64,000 nt of DNA. It comes from Cytophagaceae bacterium. GTDB lineage: Bacteria > Bacteroidota > Bacteroidia > Cytophagales > Cytophagaceae. Location: contig JALONH010000002.1 of the NCBI GenBank assembly GCA_025455005.1, positions 1-64,000 on the forward strand, in the 5' to 3' direction. This document shows, piece after piece, positions 9,401 to 17,436 of this stretch (position 1 is the first letter of the stretch; each line of letters begins with the position of its first letter). The notes under the pieces were generated by a model that saw nothing but the letters and a program-made list of their open reading frames with translations, did not search any database and was not told where the DNA came from. Both the position numbers and the translations under genes were made by a program.

Positions 9401-10659
9401 AAACACTAGAAAAATCACTGAGCGAATCTTCCGAATTGTTTTCACAAGCATATGAGTCAACTCTCAGGTATGATTGGAAGCAATTGAAAACCTCTCTTTC
9501 GGCTAAAGAAGTTGCTGTAGAAATTATTCGGTATAGATATTTTTCTAATAAATTTACAGACAGTATTATATATTCAGCACTTGTTGTAACGAAAGACTCT
9601 AAAAGTGCTCCGGATATTGTTCATTTTACAAACGGGAAACAAATGGAAACCCGTTACTTAAAATATTATCGTAATGCCATAAAATTTAATATTGACGATG
9701 TTAATACCTTTGATAGGTATTGGGCTTCTATTTCCACAATTATACCTTCAGGAACAGCGAGAATATATGTGGCTCCGGATGGGGTATATAATCAGTTGAA
9801 CTTAGAAACAATTAAACGTCCGGATGGTAAATACTTATTACAACAATATCAGTTTGTTCAAATAGCCAATACAAAAGATATACTTTTAGATTATAATCAA
9901 AAACAAAAAGCTATTATTGGAACCAAAAAAACAGTGGATCAAATTGCTTTGTTTGGCAATCCTGATTTTTATTATTCAGTTTCCTCTACGATAGATTCTA
10001 ATTTTACGAAACAATGGGGAGATTTATTAGGTGCAGAAAATGAAGTGAAAAACATTTATACTTTATTAACCAATCAAAGAGTAGCTTGTCAACTTTATTT
10101 AAATAGTAAGGCAACAGAAGACAAGTTGAAAGCTCTCCAAAATCCTAAGTTTTTACATATAGCTACGCACGGTTATTTCCTTGCAGATGTAAAGCAAACG
10201 GAATATGAATCGGAATTAACCAGTGAAGTGCTTTCTAATCCATTATACCGATCCGGTGTTGTGTTAACCAATGGGGGTGTTGTATTGGGAAAAAATGATA
10301 TTTCTCAAATCAATTCTATGGATGGGGTTTTAACCGCTTATGAAGCGATGAATTTAAACTTAGATAATACAGATGTTGTTATTTTAAGTGCCTGTGAAAC
10401 CGGATTAGGCGATGTTCAATCCGGAGAGGGTGTTTATGGTTTGCAACGATCTTTTATTGTAGCCGGGGCACAGAATGTAATCATGAGTTTGTTTAAAGTA
10501 GACGATGATGTTACGCAAGAGCTTATGAATAAATTTTATGAAAATTGGTTGACAACAAAAGACAAACGGTTAGCCTTTATTGAAGCTAAAAAATTCATTT
10601 ACGACAAGTATAAAAATCCGCTCTATTGGGGAGCTTTTGTGATGATAGGTCTCGATTAA
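6409..10659 (+). CDS. Secreted TPR-CHAT protein (caspase-like protease fold), 1416 aa
   Basis: Large exported protein: signal peptide (residues 1-21, ending SISNAQ), then many TPR repeats over about residues 25-930 (kinesin-light-chain-like 42-residue spacing is clear around 600-830), a helical linker, and a CHAT domain over about 1050-1416. The likely catalytic dyad is His1254 in HIATHGYF and Cys1329 in LSACETGLGD, both with the normal surroundings, so the protease site looks intact. CHAT proteins belong to the caspase/separase clan C50-like fold. The substrate is unknown. It follows the pglE-like gene by 25 bases and precedes a strong terminator, so it may be the last gene of the sugar operon. 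Confidence 0.9.
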   Translation: MKKLYCLYILISSFCISISNAQDTKYEATFLKIEKYYEKGDYLLGLRYNRDVLKKIQSDKQHDLLTEARAYFLLAEGYELNGAFTEYELNMGLGNQSLVKAPKTDTYQYSKCVLHAIDTYISYGNYYEASKYIEQVDLLIQTSGFKNDDIIYDLKTRKLYCYFKQGFHIKAQQLMPELLNYRKSRIVNKDKQIDPKTGKEKWVTLSSSQIILRKRNYAKLLNLQSEIFFENGNYKSTDSLVEVTYDWIKKNLSSKDVTYVDNRVIAGKLANDRGDIKLANKFFQEAYKGLLSSKYKTYSREAIEVYSLLIPTYKVTSQSIDYRKKKRVLDAKITRYYGSNHYYTSKVELVEIDTEILQGEWDKVIKDINKVLTKANVIPMIHLDRARLLDILNVAYIETEQYDLAEQALENSTIIKERLLGGQSPIFHMQLLDKANYYFLYTDKVKEAEDIYVQSFDSIIRNEMYKGHKKVIQYQLSEVTLFELTDRFDKSKQILKSLEQTIAELYGTESIPYAIVERYSANLDISSGRYIDADVKLNKSLAIFKKLATPADNEEYAKVLETQARLYIIQGLYREAEKDLSKAFKLAKKGSSVSKLSATIDEIAILYIHLGRFSETEKSLLSSIEVKEKRFGVSSRSLIQPLSQIAYLYYLTGDYSRAEKYAVRSMNISKQIFGENSIKYAECLKVLVNVKTAMGDYTSAQRGIQVVIDNYKKQYGENHISVATSLNELALIKYYNNGDKNQVEGLFKQSLQIIKNNLNDNNPIYADVLKNISLFYLETNKLQEADVSLEAANKIWVSKFGTSDRHAADYDYLKGMILYRSNKYSEANTYFIKSKNIYAATFSSKHPDYIKALAKSGQMYYIIKDYDNSIKSYDEVILSYFEFINKQFTALSEREKSKSWNIIKNDFEFYYTLVYKLGAQRPELVGNMLNMLMSTKAILLNSSIKIRERILNSGDEKLKDTYIQWTTKKELLTTAISMDAEQLQANNINLDQLQKDIETLEKSLSESSELFSQAYESTLRYDWKQLKTSLSAKEVAVEIIRYRYFSNKFTDSIIYSALVVTKDSKSAPDIVHFTNGKQMETRYLKYYRNAIKFNIDDVNTFDRYWASISTIIPSGTARIYVAPDGVYNQLNLETIKRPDGKYLLQQYQFVQIANTKDILLDYNQKQKAIIGTKKTVDQIALFGNPDFYYSVSSTIDSNFTKQWGDLLGAENEVKNIYTLLTNQRVACQLYLNSKATEDKLKALQNPKFLHIATHGYFLADVKQTEYESELTSEVLSNPLYRSGVVLTNGGVVLGKNDISQINSMDGVLTAYEAMNLNLDNTDVVILSACETGLGDVQSGEGVYGLQRSFIVAGAQNVIMSLFKVDDDVTQELMNKFYENWLTTKDKRLAFIEAKKFIYDKYKNPLYWGAFVMIGLD

Positions 10660-10675
10660 TAAATGGTATCATAAT

Positions 10676-10709
10676 AAAAAAACCTCTTAATATGTTAAGA
10701 GGTTTTTTT
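10676..10709. terminator. Bidirectional intrinsic terminator between the TPR-CHAT gene and icd
   Basis: A perfect 15-bp stem with a 4-base loop TATG (arms 10676-10690 and 10695-10709). The core is AACCTCTTAA, with an A-run on the left and a T-run on the right. It lies between two convergent genes and can serve both. Confidence 0.9.
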
Positions 10710-10728
10710 ATTATCGTTTTTCAAACTT

Positions 10729-11961
10729 TTATTTTCCTAAAGCAGCTTTCAGATTTGAATCAATAGCATTTAGGAACTCTTCTGTATATAAATAATGTTC
10801 TCCATGGTTTACTTTATTTCCATGTATACAGACAGCTAAATCTTTCGTCATTTTACCACTTTCAACGGTAGCAACACATACTTTTTCTAGGGTTTTACAG
10901 AAATTTATCAAATCTTGATTTCCATCTAATTTACCTCTAAACTCTAGACCTCTAGTCCATGCAAAAATAGATGCAATTGGGTTGGTAGAGGTAGGTTTAC
11001 CTGCTTGATGATCTCTAAAGTGGCGCGTTACCGTTCCATGTGCTGCTTCTGCTTCCATTGTTTTACCATCCGGCGTAACTAAGACTGATGTCATTAATCC
11101 TAAGGAACCAAAACCTTGAGCAACAGAATCGGATTGAACATCTCCATCATAGTTTTTACATGCCCAAACGAATTTACCATTCCATTTCAAAGCAGATGCT
11201 ACCATGTCATCAATTAATCGATGTTCATATACGATTCCTGCAGCCTCAAATTTAGCTTTATAAGAAGCGTCATAAATTTCTTGGAAAATATCTTTAAATC
11301 TACCATCGTATTTCTTTAAAATGGTATTCTTAGTAGATAGGTATAATGGCCATCCTTTTCCTAAGGCCATGTTAAAACAAGAATGTGCAAAACCACGAAT
11401 GGAGTCATCTATGTTATACATAGCTAAAGCAACACCAGGACCTTTGTATTGATAAATTTCATGTTCAATAATTTTTCCGTCAACACCTTCAAATTTAACG
11501 GTAAGTTTACCGGCTCCCGGTACTACAAAGTCAGTTGCTCTATATTGGTCACCAAAAGCATGACGTCCTACAACAATAGGTGCTGTCCAGTTCGGAACTA
11601 AACGGGGAACGTTTTGACAAACAATCGGCTCACGAAATACAGTACCATCTAAGATATTACGAATAGTACCATTGGGTGATTTCCACATAGATTTTAATTT
11701 GAACTCCTGTACACGTTGTTCATCCGGTGTAATAGTAGCACACTTAATTCCTACATTGTATTTCTTTATTGCTTCTGCTGCATCAATAGTGACTTGATCA
11801 GCAGTAGCATCTCTATGTTCTATCCCTAAATCATAATATTTGATGTCTACATCTAAATAAGGTAGAATTAGTTTATCTTTTATAAATTTCCAGATGATTC
11901 TGGTCATTTCGTCTCCATCCAGTTCAACTACCGGATTCGCTACTTTAATTTTAGAACTCAT
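10729..11961 (-). CDS. icd: NADP-dependent isocitrate dehydrogenase (eukaryote-type, about 410 aa)
   Basis: Converts isocitrate to 2-oxoglutarate and CO2, making NADPH, in the TCA cycle. The sequence is of the homodimeric subfamily shared with eukaryotic cytosolic [16 protein letters not shown] near the N-terminus, [29 protein letters not shown] (substrate serine and arginines), [13 protein letters not shown], and NYDGDVQSD (metal-binding aspartates). [25 protein letters not shown] is the coenzyme region. Length is normal. It is read alone, ends at a bidirectional terminator, and has its own promoter region of 127 bases upstream. Confidence 0.97.
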   Translation of the reverse strand: MSSKIKVANPVVELDGDEMTRIIWKFIKDKLILPYLDVDIKYYDLGIEHRDATADQVTIDAAEAIKKYNVGIKCATITPDEQRVQEFKLKSMWKSPNGTIRNILDGTVFREPIVCQNVPRLVPNWTAPIVVGRHAFGDQYRATDFVVPGAGKLTVKFEGVDGKIIEHEIYQYKGPGVALAMYNIDDSIRGFAHSCFNMALGKGWPLYLSTKNTILKKYDGRFKDIFQEIYDASYKAKFEAAGIVYEHRLIDDMVASALKWNGKFVWACKNYDGDVQSDSVAQGFGSLGLMTSVLVTPDGKTMEAEAAHGTVTRHFRDHQAGKPTSTNPIASIFAWTRGLEFRGKLDGNQDLINFCKTLEKVCVATVESGKMTKDLAVCIHGNKVNHGEHYLYTEEFLNAIDSNLKAALGK

Positions 11962-12088
11962 TGATTGTTGGTTAAATTAATTGTAAATGAAATAAAGCTA
12001 TCAATATTACGTATAACTACGTAAAAATTCAAAATCTCCGAAGGAATTTATGAAAGACATTGACTATCAAGATTAAGCGTAATACTTC

Positions 12089-15010
12089 TTAATATCCAAA
12101 GATATCTTCTAATGTCAGTTCTTTAATTTCTCCAAATTTCCTTAACGCTTGAAAGTCTATCTTGTCTTTGGAACCAATGACCAATACTATCCGATGTCTC
12201 CCTTTAATATATTTTTTTTGAAAGGATTCTAAATCGGTTAAAGTGAATGAACTTAATTGATTGTAAATAGCCTCTCTTGGGTCTTTGCTTAATTTAAACT
12301 GTTGTAGTCTTTCGTATTCTGTTAACATTGCCGCTTTCGTGATTCTACTACTTCGGATGGTTTCCAAGATAGATTGTTTGGAGTTTTCAAACAACAAAGG
12401 GGATTGAGGCATACTGTCGATGAGTAGAAGTAATTCTCGAAGGGCTTCTTCGGTTTTGTCTGCTTGAGTGCCTATATAAGAATTTGAAAAATATATATCT
12501 TCCGGTCGAGAAGGACTTTCGAAAACAGATCGAACAGAATATGCTAAAGCGCGTGACTCTCGTAGTTCTTGGAATACCAAACTGCCCATATTACCTCCAA
12601 AGTATTCATTGTACAATTGTTGGATAGGTGTTAAACTACTGTCATAGGTCACACTTGGAATAAGTATAATCATTTCTGCTTGTACCATATTATAAGGAAC
12701 AAAATACACTGTGTTTTTATTGACAGTTCTGAAAGTATAGTGTTCTCGAATTATAGTTGGTGAGCCTATTTTAATTTTATGGATTTTTGAAATGGTTTTT
12801 TCCACCGAAGAACGATCATCCGGTCCATAATATAATATAGTATGAGGATTTGTTTTTAATTGTTGAAAATGAATTAATAAATCTTCAGAATGTATTTTTG
12901 TTAATATATGTTCATGTAAAATATTAGTAAATGGATTTACACCTTTGTATTTAGCATAGTTTACCAATGCTGATTTTAGAATAATATCTTTGGAAGATTT
13001 ATTGTCTAATCTGGTTTTTAAGACATTGGATTTAATTTGCTCTAGAGCGATGACATCCCCTTGAACGTTAAGAAGAAAATCTTCTATAAGCAAAAGGGCA
13101 GCGTTCATGTTTTCGGTTAATCCGGAGACAGAAAGTATAAATTGGTCACCGGAAATTCCTATTGCATAATCACAACCAATTCTATAGAAAGCCTTTTTAA
13201 AGGCATCTCCCGGATAGGTTTTTGTTCCGAGGTAATCTAAATAAGTGGCAAGCATCTTATAAATAGGATCATATTTTACACCTATAGTCCATTTGTATTG
13301 CACCGTAAAAAATGGGTTCGTTGTGTTTTTTTTGTATAACAAAGGAGATTTACCTACAACACCTTGCTGAATCGATTTAGGATCATAAAAAACAGGCGAT
13401 AGTATAGGGGATATATTTTTATTAATTAAAGTATAAAATTCAGATTGAGCTTCTCGGTTTACAGGAACAGCAGAAATAGATGGCTTAGGTACTTTTCGTA
13501 CTGTGGTATCTATTCCTTTTGATTTGTAGATGGTCACATAATTTTGATTGAAATATTTTGTAGCAAATAATTGTACATCTGTTTTAGAAATGGCGGCTAA
13601 TGTTTTTTCATCTTCTATAAATACATTCCAAGGGATATCCCAAACAAAGGCATCTACAAAAGCATCCGCTCTATTTTTATTACTTTCATAGGAAAGTAAT
13701 TGACTTTTTTTGTAATCGTTTACTACCGCAGTCAGTAACCAATCTTCTATTTTCCCCTCTTTGATAGATAAAATTTGTTCTAGTAAAACTTTTTCTAACT
13801 CTTCAATCGATTGACCCGCAACAGGTTTTCCTCCTAACATAAAAATGGAGTAATCTTTCATAGGTAGATCATAAGCGTACGTGCCTAATCCTTTCTGAGC
13901 TTGATTTACATTTAAATCTAAAAGTCCGGCTTGTCCATTGGATAGTATGAGTTGCATCATCTTTAAATACATGCGAATTTCCGGTTGTTGAGAAATTGAA
14001 GCGTCTATTCTATAGGTAATAGATAGGCTTTCTGCGTCCGGTCCCACTACTGTTTTTCGTATTGGGGATGTTATTTTTGATTCAGTCGGAACTTTAAAGG
14101 TGGGAACTTGACCGGTTCTCCATTTGCCAAAATGTGTATTTAAAATCGTTATAATGGAATCGGGATCAAAATCGCCACTCATACAAACAGCCATATTATT
14201 AGCTACGTAATACGTGTCAAAATATTTTTTAATTTCTGTTATGCTGGGATTTTTTAAATGTTCAATAGTCCCAATCGTTGTCTGTGTTCCATAGGTATGT
14301 TCTTTAAATAGGGAGGATAATGTTTCTTCCCACACTTTTCTACGGTCTTGATCCATACCCTTATTTTTTTCTTCATATACTGCTTCTAATTCGGTATGAA
14401 ATAATCGAGGTACAACCATTCGAAAACGCTCTGCTTCGATACGCGCCCATTTTTCTATTTGATTGGAAGGAATATCATTTACGTATACAGTTTGTTCAAC
14501 AAATGTATAGGCATTTGTACCTATCGCGCCTATGTTCCCTAATAACTTATCATATTCATTTGCAATGGCATATCCCGCAGCGATTATTGAAATACTGTCG
14601 ATTTTTTGATATAAAAAGGTACGTTTGGAACTATCTACAGTTGAACGATATATTTCATATAATGCTTCTATTTTTTGAAGTTCAATTTGTTCCGCTTTCC
14701 AATTACTAGTACCTATGGAATCTGTTCCTTTGAATAAAATATGTTCTAAATAATGAGCTAATCCGGTTGCTGTAGAAGGGTCGTTTTTACTTCCTGCTTT
14801 AATTGCAATATAGGTTTGGATACGCGGCGCATCTTTGTAAGGTGAAAGAAAAATTTTCAACCCATTAGATAATGTATAAATACGGGCTTGTAGAGGGTCG
14901 CCTGAAACATATTGATATCGAAGTCCATTTTTATCCACTCCGGTGGAGAAACCTTGACCAAAACCAAAATATGCAATTAAGAAAACGACAGAGGATAGTA
15001 TTACTTTCAT
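12089..15010 (-). CDS. Secreted M16 (insulinase/pitrilysin-like) zinc metallopeptidase
   Basis: Two-domain-pair M16 peptidase in one chain, about 973 aa from the chosen start. The ATG at 15010 gives a clean signal peptide (MKVILSSVVFLIAYFGFGQ). An ATG at 15028 or a TTG at 15058 would only add a non-signal leader. The inverted zinc site HYLEH in GLAHYLEHILFKGT lies at about residue 86 of the mature-start numbering, with the third ligand in EAVYEEKNKG about 80 residues on. A second, inactive M16 half follows, with VFQELRESRALAYSVRS near the C-terminus. It probably acts in the periplasm on peptides. It lies 75 bases after the dnaX long-form stop. Confidence 0.93.
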   Translation of the reverse strand: MKVILSSVVFLIAYFGFGQGFSTGVDKNGLRYQYVSGDPLQARIYTLSNGLKIFLSPYKDAPRIQTYIAIKAGSKNDPSTATGLAHYLEHILFKGTDSIGTSNWKAEQIELQKIEALYEIYRSTVDSSKRTFLYQKIDSISIIAAGYAIANEYDKLLGNIGAIGTNAYTFVEQTVYVNDIPSNQIEKWARIEAERFRMVVPRLFHTELEAVYEEKNKGMDQDRRKVWEETLSSLFKEHTYGTQTTIGTIEHLKNPSITEIKKYFDTYYVANNMAVCMSGDFDPDSIITILNTHFGKWRTGQVPTFKVPTESKITSPIRKTVVGPDAESLSITYRIDASISQQPEIRMYLKMMQLILSNGQAGLLDLNVNQAQKGLGTYAYDLPMKDYSIFMLGGKPVAGQSIEELEKVLLEQILSIKEGKIEDWLLTAVVNDYKKSQLLSYESNKNRADAFVDAFVWDIPWNVFIEDEKTLAAISKTDVQLFATKYFNQNYVTIYKSKGIDTTVRKVPKPSISAVPVNREAQSEFYTLINKNISPILSPVFYDPKSIQQGVVGKSPLLYKKNTTNPFFTVQYKWTIGVKYDPIYKMLATYLDYLGTKTYPGDAFKKAFYRIGCDYAIGISGDQFILSVSGLTENMNAALLLIEDFLLNVQGDVIALEQIKSNVLKTRLDNKSSKDIILKSALVNYAKYKGVNPFTNILHEHILTKIHSEDLLIHFQQLKTNPHTILYYGPDDRSSVEKTISKIHKIKIGSPTIIREHYTFRTVNKNTVYFVPYNMVQAEMIILIPSVTYDSSLTPIQQLYNEYFGGNMGSLVFQELRESRALAYSVRSVFESPSRPEDIYFSNSYIGTQADKTEEALRELLLLIDSMPQSPLLFENSKQSILETIRSSRITKAAMLTEYERLQQFKLSKDPREAIYNQLSSFTLTDLESFQKKYIKGRHRIVLVIGSKDKIDFQALRKFGEIKELTLEDIFGY

Positions 15011-15085
15011 ATTGAAGGAGATTCTCATAGGGTACAACGAATCTACAAAATATATCAAACTTTTGAAGTTATTTTTAAATAATCC

Positions 15086-15679
15086 TCAATAGTTACTTTC
15101 TAATCCAAAACGCTTTTTTAATTCTTCGACTAAAGGGTATTGCTCACTTAAAAATTTGAGTTTATCAGTATCCGTATACATTTTTTGTTCAACTGTCCGT
15201 TGGATGACTGTTGTACTGATACGAAGTGAGGGTACTTGAAGGGCTTGTTTTAAATAGTTTAACAAATCTAACTTCATTTGTTCTAACCATTCTACTTGTA
15301 ATTCATTATCTAATGTAACTTGAATAGTATTATCTTCAGAAATAGTTAGTTTTTTTTGATAAAGTGTTACATGTTCGTTTGCTTTGCCCTCTTCTTTTAA
15401 TTGGATGGCATAAGCATTCCAAATGGATTCTAATTGTTGACTATCGATTAGTGGAATGGAAGTAGGAGTAGATTCCGGTTCGTTTTGAGGATTATCCAAC
15501 GATATAGAAGCGGCCTCTTGTTTTTGTTGAGCCAGTTGTTTGGCTTCTTCTTTGTTTTTGGGAAGTTTTATTCCAGAACTTTTAGTCAGAACCGATGGCG
15601 TTTTAGACGTTACAGTTGGAGCGGGAATACTGACTTCAGTGATCGTACCGGCAACCGTAGTTACATTACTTTTTTTTTT
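15086..15679 (-). CDS. dnaX: DnaX long-form (tau-like) C-terminal extension, reached by -1 shift at the A10 run
   Basis: Open reading frame in the -1 frame relative to the dnaX body. It is open from the A10 run at 15670-15679 down to the stop at 15086. Translation right after a -1 slip reads KKKSNVTTVAGTITEVSIP, then a charged linker (KNKEEAKQLAQQKQEAA), then a domain containing LESIWNAYAIQLKEEGK and LVEELKKRFGLE. The latter matches my knowledge of the C-terminal end of Bacteroidota DNA polymerase III gamma/tau. There is no convincing independent start: the first start-like codon is TTG at 15499, inside the linker. I therefore read it as the rest of DnaX (total about 573 aa), not as a separate gene. 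Confidence 0.8.
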   Translation of the reverse strand, partial: KKKSNVTTVAGTITEVSIPAPTVTSKTPSVLTKSSGIKLPKNKEEAKQLAQQKQEAASISLDNPQNEPESTPTSIPLIDSQQLESIWNAYAIQLKEEGKANEHVTLYQKKLTISEDNTIQVTLDNELQVEWLEQMKLDLLNYLKQALQVPSLRISTTVIQRTVEQKMYTDTDKLKFLSEQYPLVEELKKRFGLESNY

Positions 15680-16806
15680 ACTTCATCCACCAAAGTGTGG
15701 ATGGAGGTGGCGCGCTTAATAAACGCTAATTTCATTAAAGCGAGTTCTACATGAAGGCGTTGGTTCTTACTGCTTTTAAAATGTAAATCACATTGATTTA
15801 AGATACTCAATGCCGATAATATAAAGCCAAGATCAAGGGAGGCGGCTTGTTTTATAAAACGTTGCTTTACTTCTTCTGAGGATTCCATTAAGGCATGCGT
15901 CCTGACATCTTTACACACCATCAAGTGTCGGAAGTGTTCATTCAGCCCTGCAATAAAATTATGCCCATCAAACCCTTTTCGTAAAATTTCATCGAAGGTT
16001 AATAAAATAGAACTTACATCTTCTTGTACACTAAATTCAATTATTTTGAAATAATAGTCGTAATCAAGAATATGAAGATTGTCAATCGTTTTCTTAAACG
16101 TAATCGTATTATCGGATGAGAAGGTTACGATTAAATCGAACATCGATAACGCATCGCGTAGAGCACCATCCGCTTTTTGTGCGATTAAGTGTAGTGCCTC
16201 CGGTTCAGCTTTTATTGATTCTTTTTCTGCTATTTTTGCTAAATGTGTGGCAATATCTTTTACTTGAATTCTATTGAAATCAAAAATTTGACACCTGGAA
16301 AGTATCGTAGGTATTATTTTATGCTTTTCAGTTGTTGCTAATATAAATATGGCATAGGAGGGAGGTTCTTCCAATGTTTTTAGGAATGCATTAAAGGCTG
16401 CATTGGATAACATATGAACCTCATCTATGATATAAATTTTATATTTGCCGTATTGAGGAGGATAGCGTACTTGTTCTACTAAATTTCGAATGTCATCAAC
16501 GGAATTGTTGGACGCTGCATCGAGTTCTTGAACATTAAAAGAAGCACTATTATTAAAACTTTTACAACTATCACAGACATCGCAGGCTTCTATATCATTT
16601 GTTATATTTTGGCAATTAATGGTTTTAGCCAAAATGCGGGCGTTCGTTGTTTTTCCTACCCCTCTAGGACCACAAAATAAGAAGGCTTGAGCCAAATGGT
16701 TATTTTTGATCGCATTTTTTAAGGTAGTGGTTATATGACTTTGACCTACTACTGTATCAAAGGTAGAAGGTCTGTACTTTCGAGCGGAAACAATGAAATT
16801 ATCCAT
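15661..16806 (-). CDS. dnaX: DNA polymerase III clamp-loader subunit gamma (short DnaX form)
   Basis: AAA+ ATPase of the clamp loader. MDNFIVSARKYRPSTFDTVVGQ marks the start (ATG at 16806; the longer frame upstream is noise). Walker A is GPRGVGKTT, the four-Cys zinc module is CQNITNDIEACDVCDSC, Walker B is YIIDEVHML, sensor 1 is LATTEKHKI and the SRC motif is ILSRCQIFDF. The in-frame product ends at 381 aa with DEVKKKVM, a few codons after ten adenines, giving a gamma-like ATPase lacking the polymerase- and helicase-binding tail. The tail is present in the -1 frame. This gene is divergent from ssrA. Confidence 0.95.
   Translation of the reverse strand: MDNFIVSARKYRPSTFDTVVGQSHITTTLKNAIKNNHLAQAFLFCGPRGVGKTTNARILAKTINCQNITNDIEACDVCDSCKSFNNSASFNVQELDAASNNSVDDIRNLVEQVRYPPQYGKYKIYIIDEVHMLSNAAFNAFLKTLEEPPSYAIFILATTEKHKIIPTILSRCQIFDFNRIQVKDIATHLAKIAEKESIKAEPEALHLIAQKADGALRDALSMFDLIVTFSSDNTITFKKTIDNLHILDYDYYFKIIEFSVQEDVSSILLTFDEILRKGFDGHNFIAGLNEHFRHLMVCKDVRTHALMESSEEVKQRFIKQAASLDLGFILSALSILNQCDLHFKSSKNQRLHVELALMKLAFIKRATSIHTLVDEVKKKVM
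15670..15679 (-). promoter_or_regulatory. A10 slippery run in dnaX (programmed frameshift or transcriptional slippage site)
   Basis: On the coding strand GT is followed by ten A and then GTAATGTAA. Zero frame reads GTA AAA AAA AAA GTA ATG TAA and stops. One extra A, or a -1 ribosomal slip, reads into the tau-like frame. A 7-bp hairpin with a 6-base loop (arms 15684-15690 and 15697-15703) lies 4 bases upstream of the run on the coding strand. Confidence 0.75.
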
Positions 16807-16847
16807 AAAACCAATTGCAAGATAATAAAGACATATATTCCTTGCTG

Positions 16848-16879
16848 AATTAGTTGTCCACCTAAGTGGACAACTAATT
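16848..16879. repeat. Perfect 14-bp inverted repeat between dnaX and ssrA
   Basis: AATTAGTTGTCCAC and its exact reverse complement are separated by CTAA. It sits 42 bases upstream of the dnaX start and about 40 bases upstream of the ssrA -7 element. There is no T-tract on the ssrA side, so an operator or attenuator in the divergent promoter region is more likely than a terminator. This is inference from position and symmetry. Confidence 0.7.
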
Positions 16880-16918
16880 ATTATATACAATAAAACAAAA
16901 TTTAATATAAAATTAACG

Positions 16919-16926
16919 TATTTTTG
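16919..16926 (+). promoter_or_regulatory. Putative -7 promoter element for ssrA
   Basis: TATTTTTG matches the Bacteroidota -7 consensus TAnnTTTG and lies 17 bases before the mature tmRNA 5' end. I see no clear TTG -33 box at the usual spacing. Confidence 0.55.
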
Positions 16927-16943
16927 TAGTCCTCAAAGACGTT

Positions 16944-17343
16944 GGGGCCGACAGGATTTGACAGGTAGAGTCATTACAATTGTAAGCATGCAGGCTCATG
17001 GGGTGAGAGCCTTGAAAGATGGTCCCGAACAATAATTGGCGAAGAATCTTACGCCATGGCTGCCTAATTTCGACCAAGTCGGAATTAATGGTTAATGCGG
17101 TTGAGTTCAGAACTTAACCCGGCCACGTATCCCGCAGTCCTTGTTTTGCCGATTGCGAATCGGATATGTCGATATGCGAAACTAGCTCAACAGTAGTTAT
17201 GGCTTTTGGGTGAAATTTAAATAACTAAGGATTCAGTTGGTTGCCGGTAACCTGCTTTTTCCCTACAATTAAAATTCGGCTAAGCATGTAGAAAGGTTGA
17301 TAGTAACCTACGCTGGACGAGGGTTCGAATCCCTCCGGCTCCA
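16944..17343 (+). ncRNA. ssrA: tmRNA, tag peptide GEESYAMAA
   Basis: Transfer-messenger RNA that rescues stalled ribosomes and tags nascent chains for proteolysis. The tRNA-like ends are clear: GGGGCCGACAGGATTTGACA at the 5' end and GAGGGTTCGAATCCCTC plus CGGCTCC at the 3' end, forming the acceptor stem with one G-U pair. The resume codon GGC is at 17038, and the tag frame 17038-17067 reads G E E S Y A M A A stop. The 3' CCA is not encoded (genome reads ACAA), so it must be added by a nucleotidyltransferase. Pseudoknot regions lie between. A short minus-strand reading frame over the 3' half is a shadow. Confidence 0.97.
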
Positions 17344-17436
17344 CAAGATAGAAACAGAGTGAAGAAAGAGAAAGGGAAGGAAATTAAGTAATGTATATTG
17401 CTCTCTTTCTCTTTACCTTTTCTTATTTTTACAATT

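Noticed and set aside
6409-10659. CHAT protein as CRISPR-guided caspase (Craspase)
   Set aside because: There are no cas genes or CRISPR repeats in the window, and the protein has a signal peptide.
14320-14709. Plus-strand 129-residue frame in the M16 gene
   Set aside because: It is a shadow of the minus-strand M16 peptidase and has no start context or conserved motif.
15086-15499. The 137-residue frame as an independent gene
   Set aside because: Its start codon is TTG inside a linker and the frame is open back to the A10 run. The translation continues the DnaX C-terminal domain, so it is part of dnaX.
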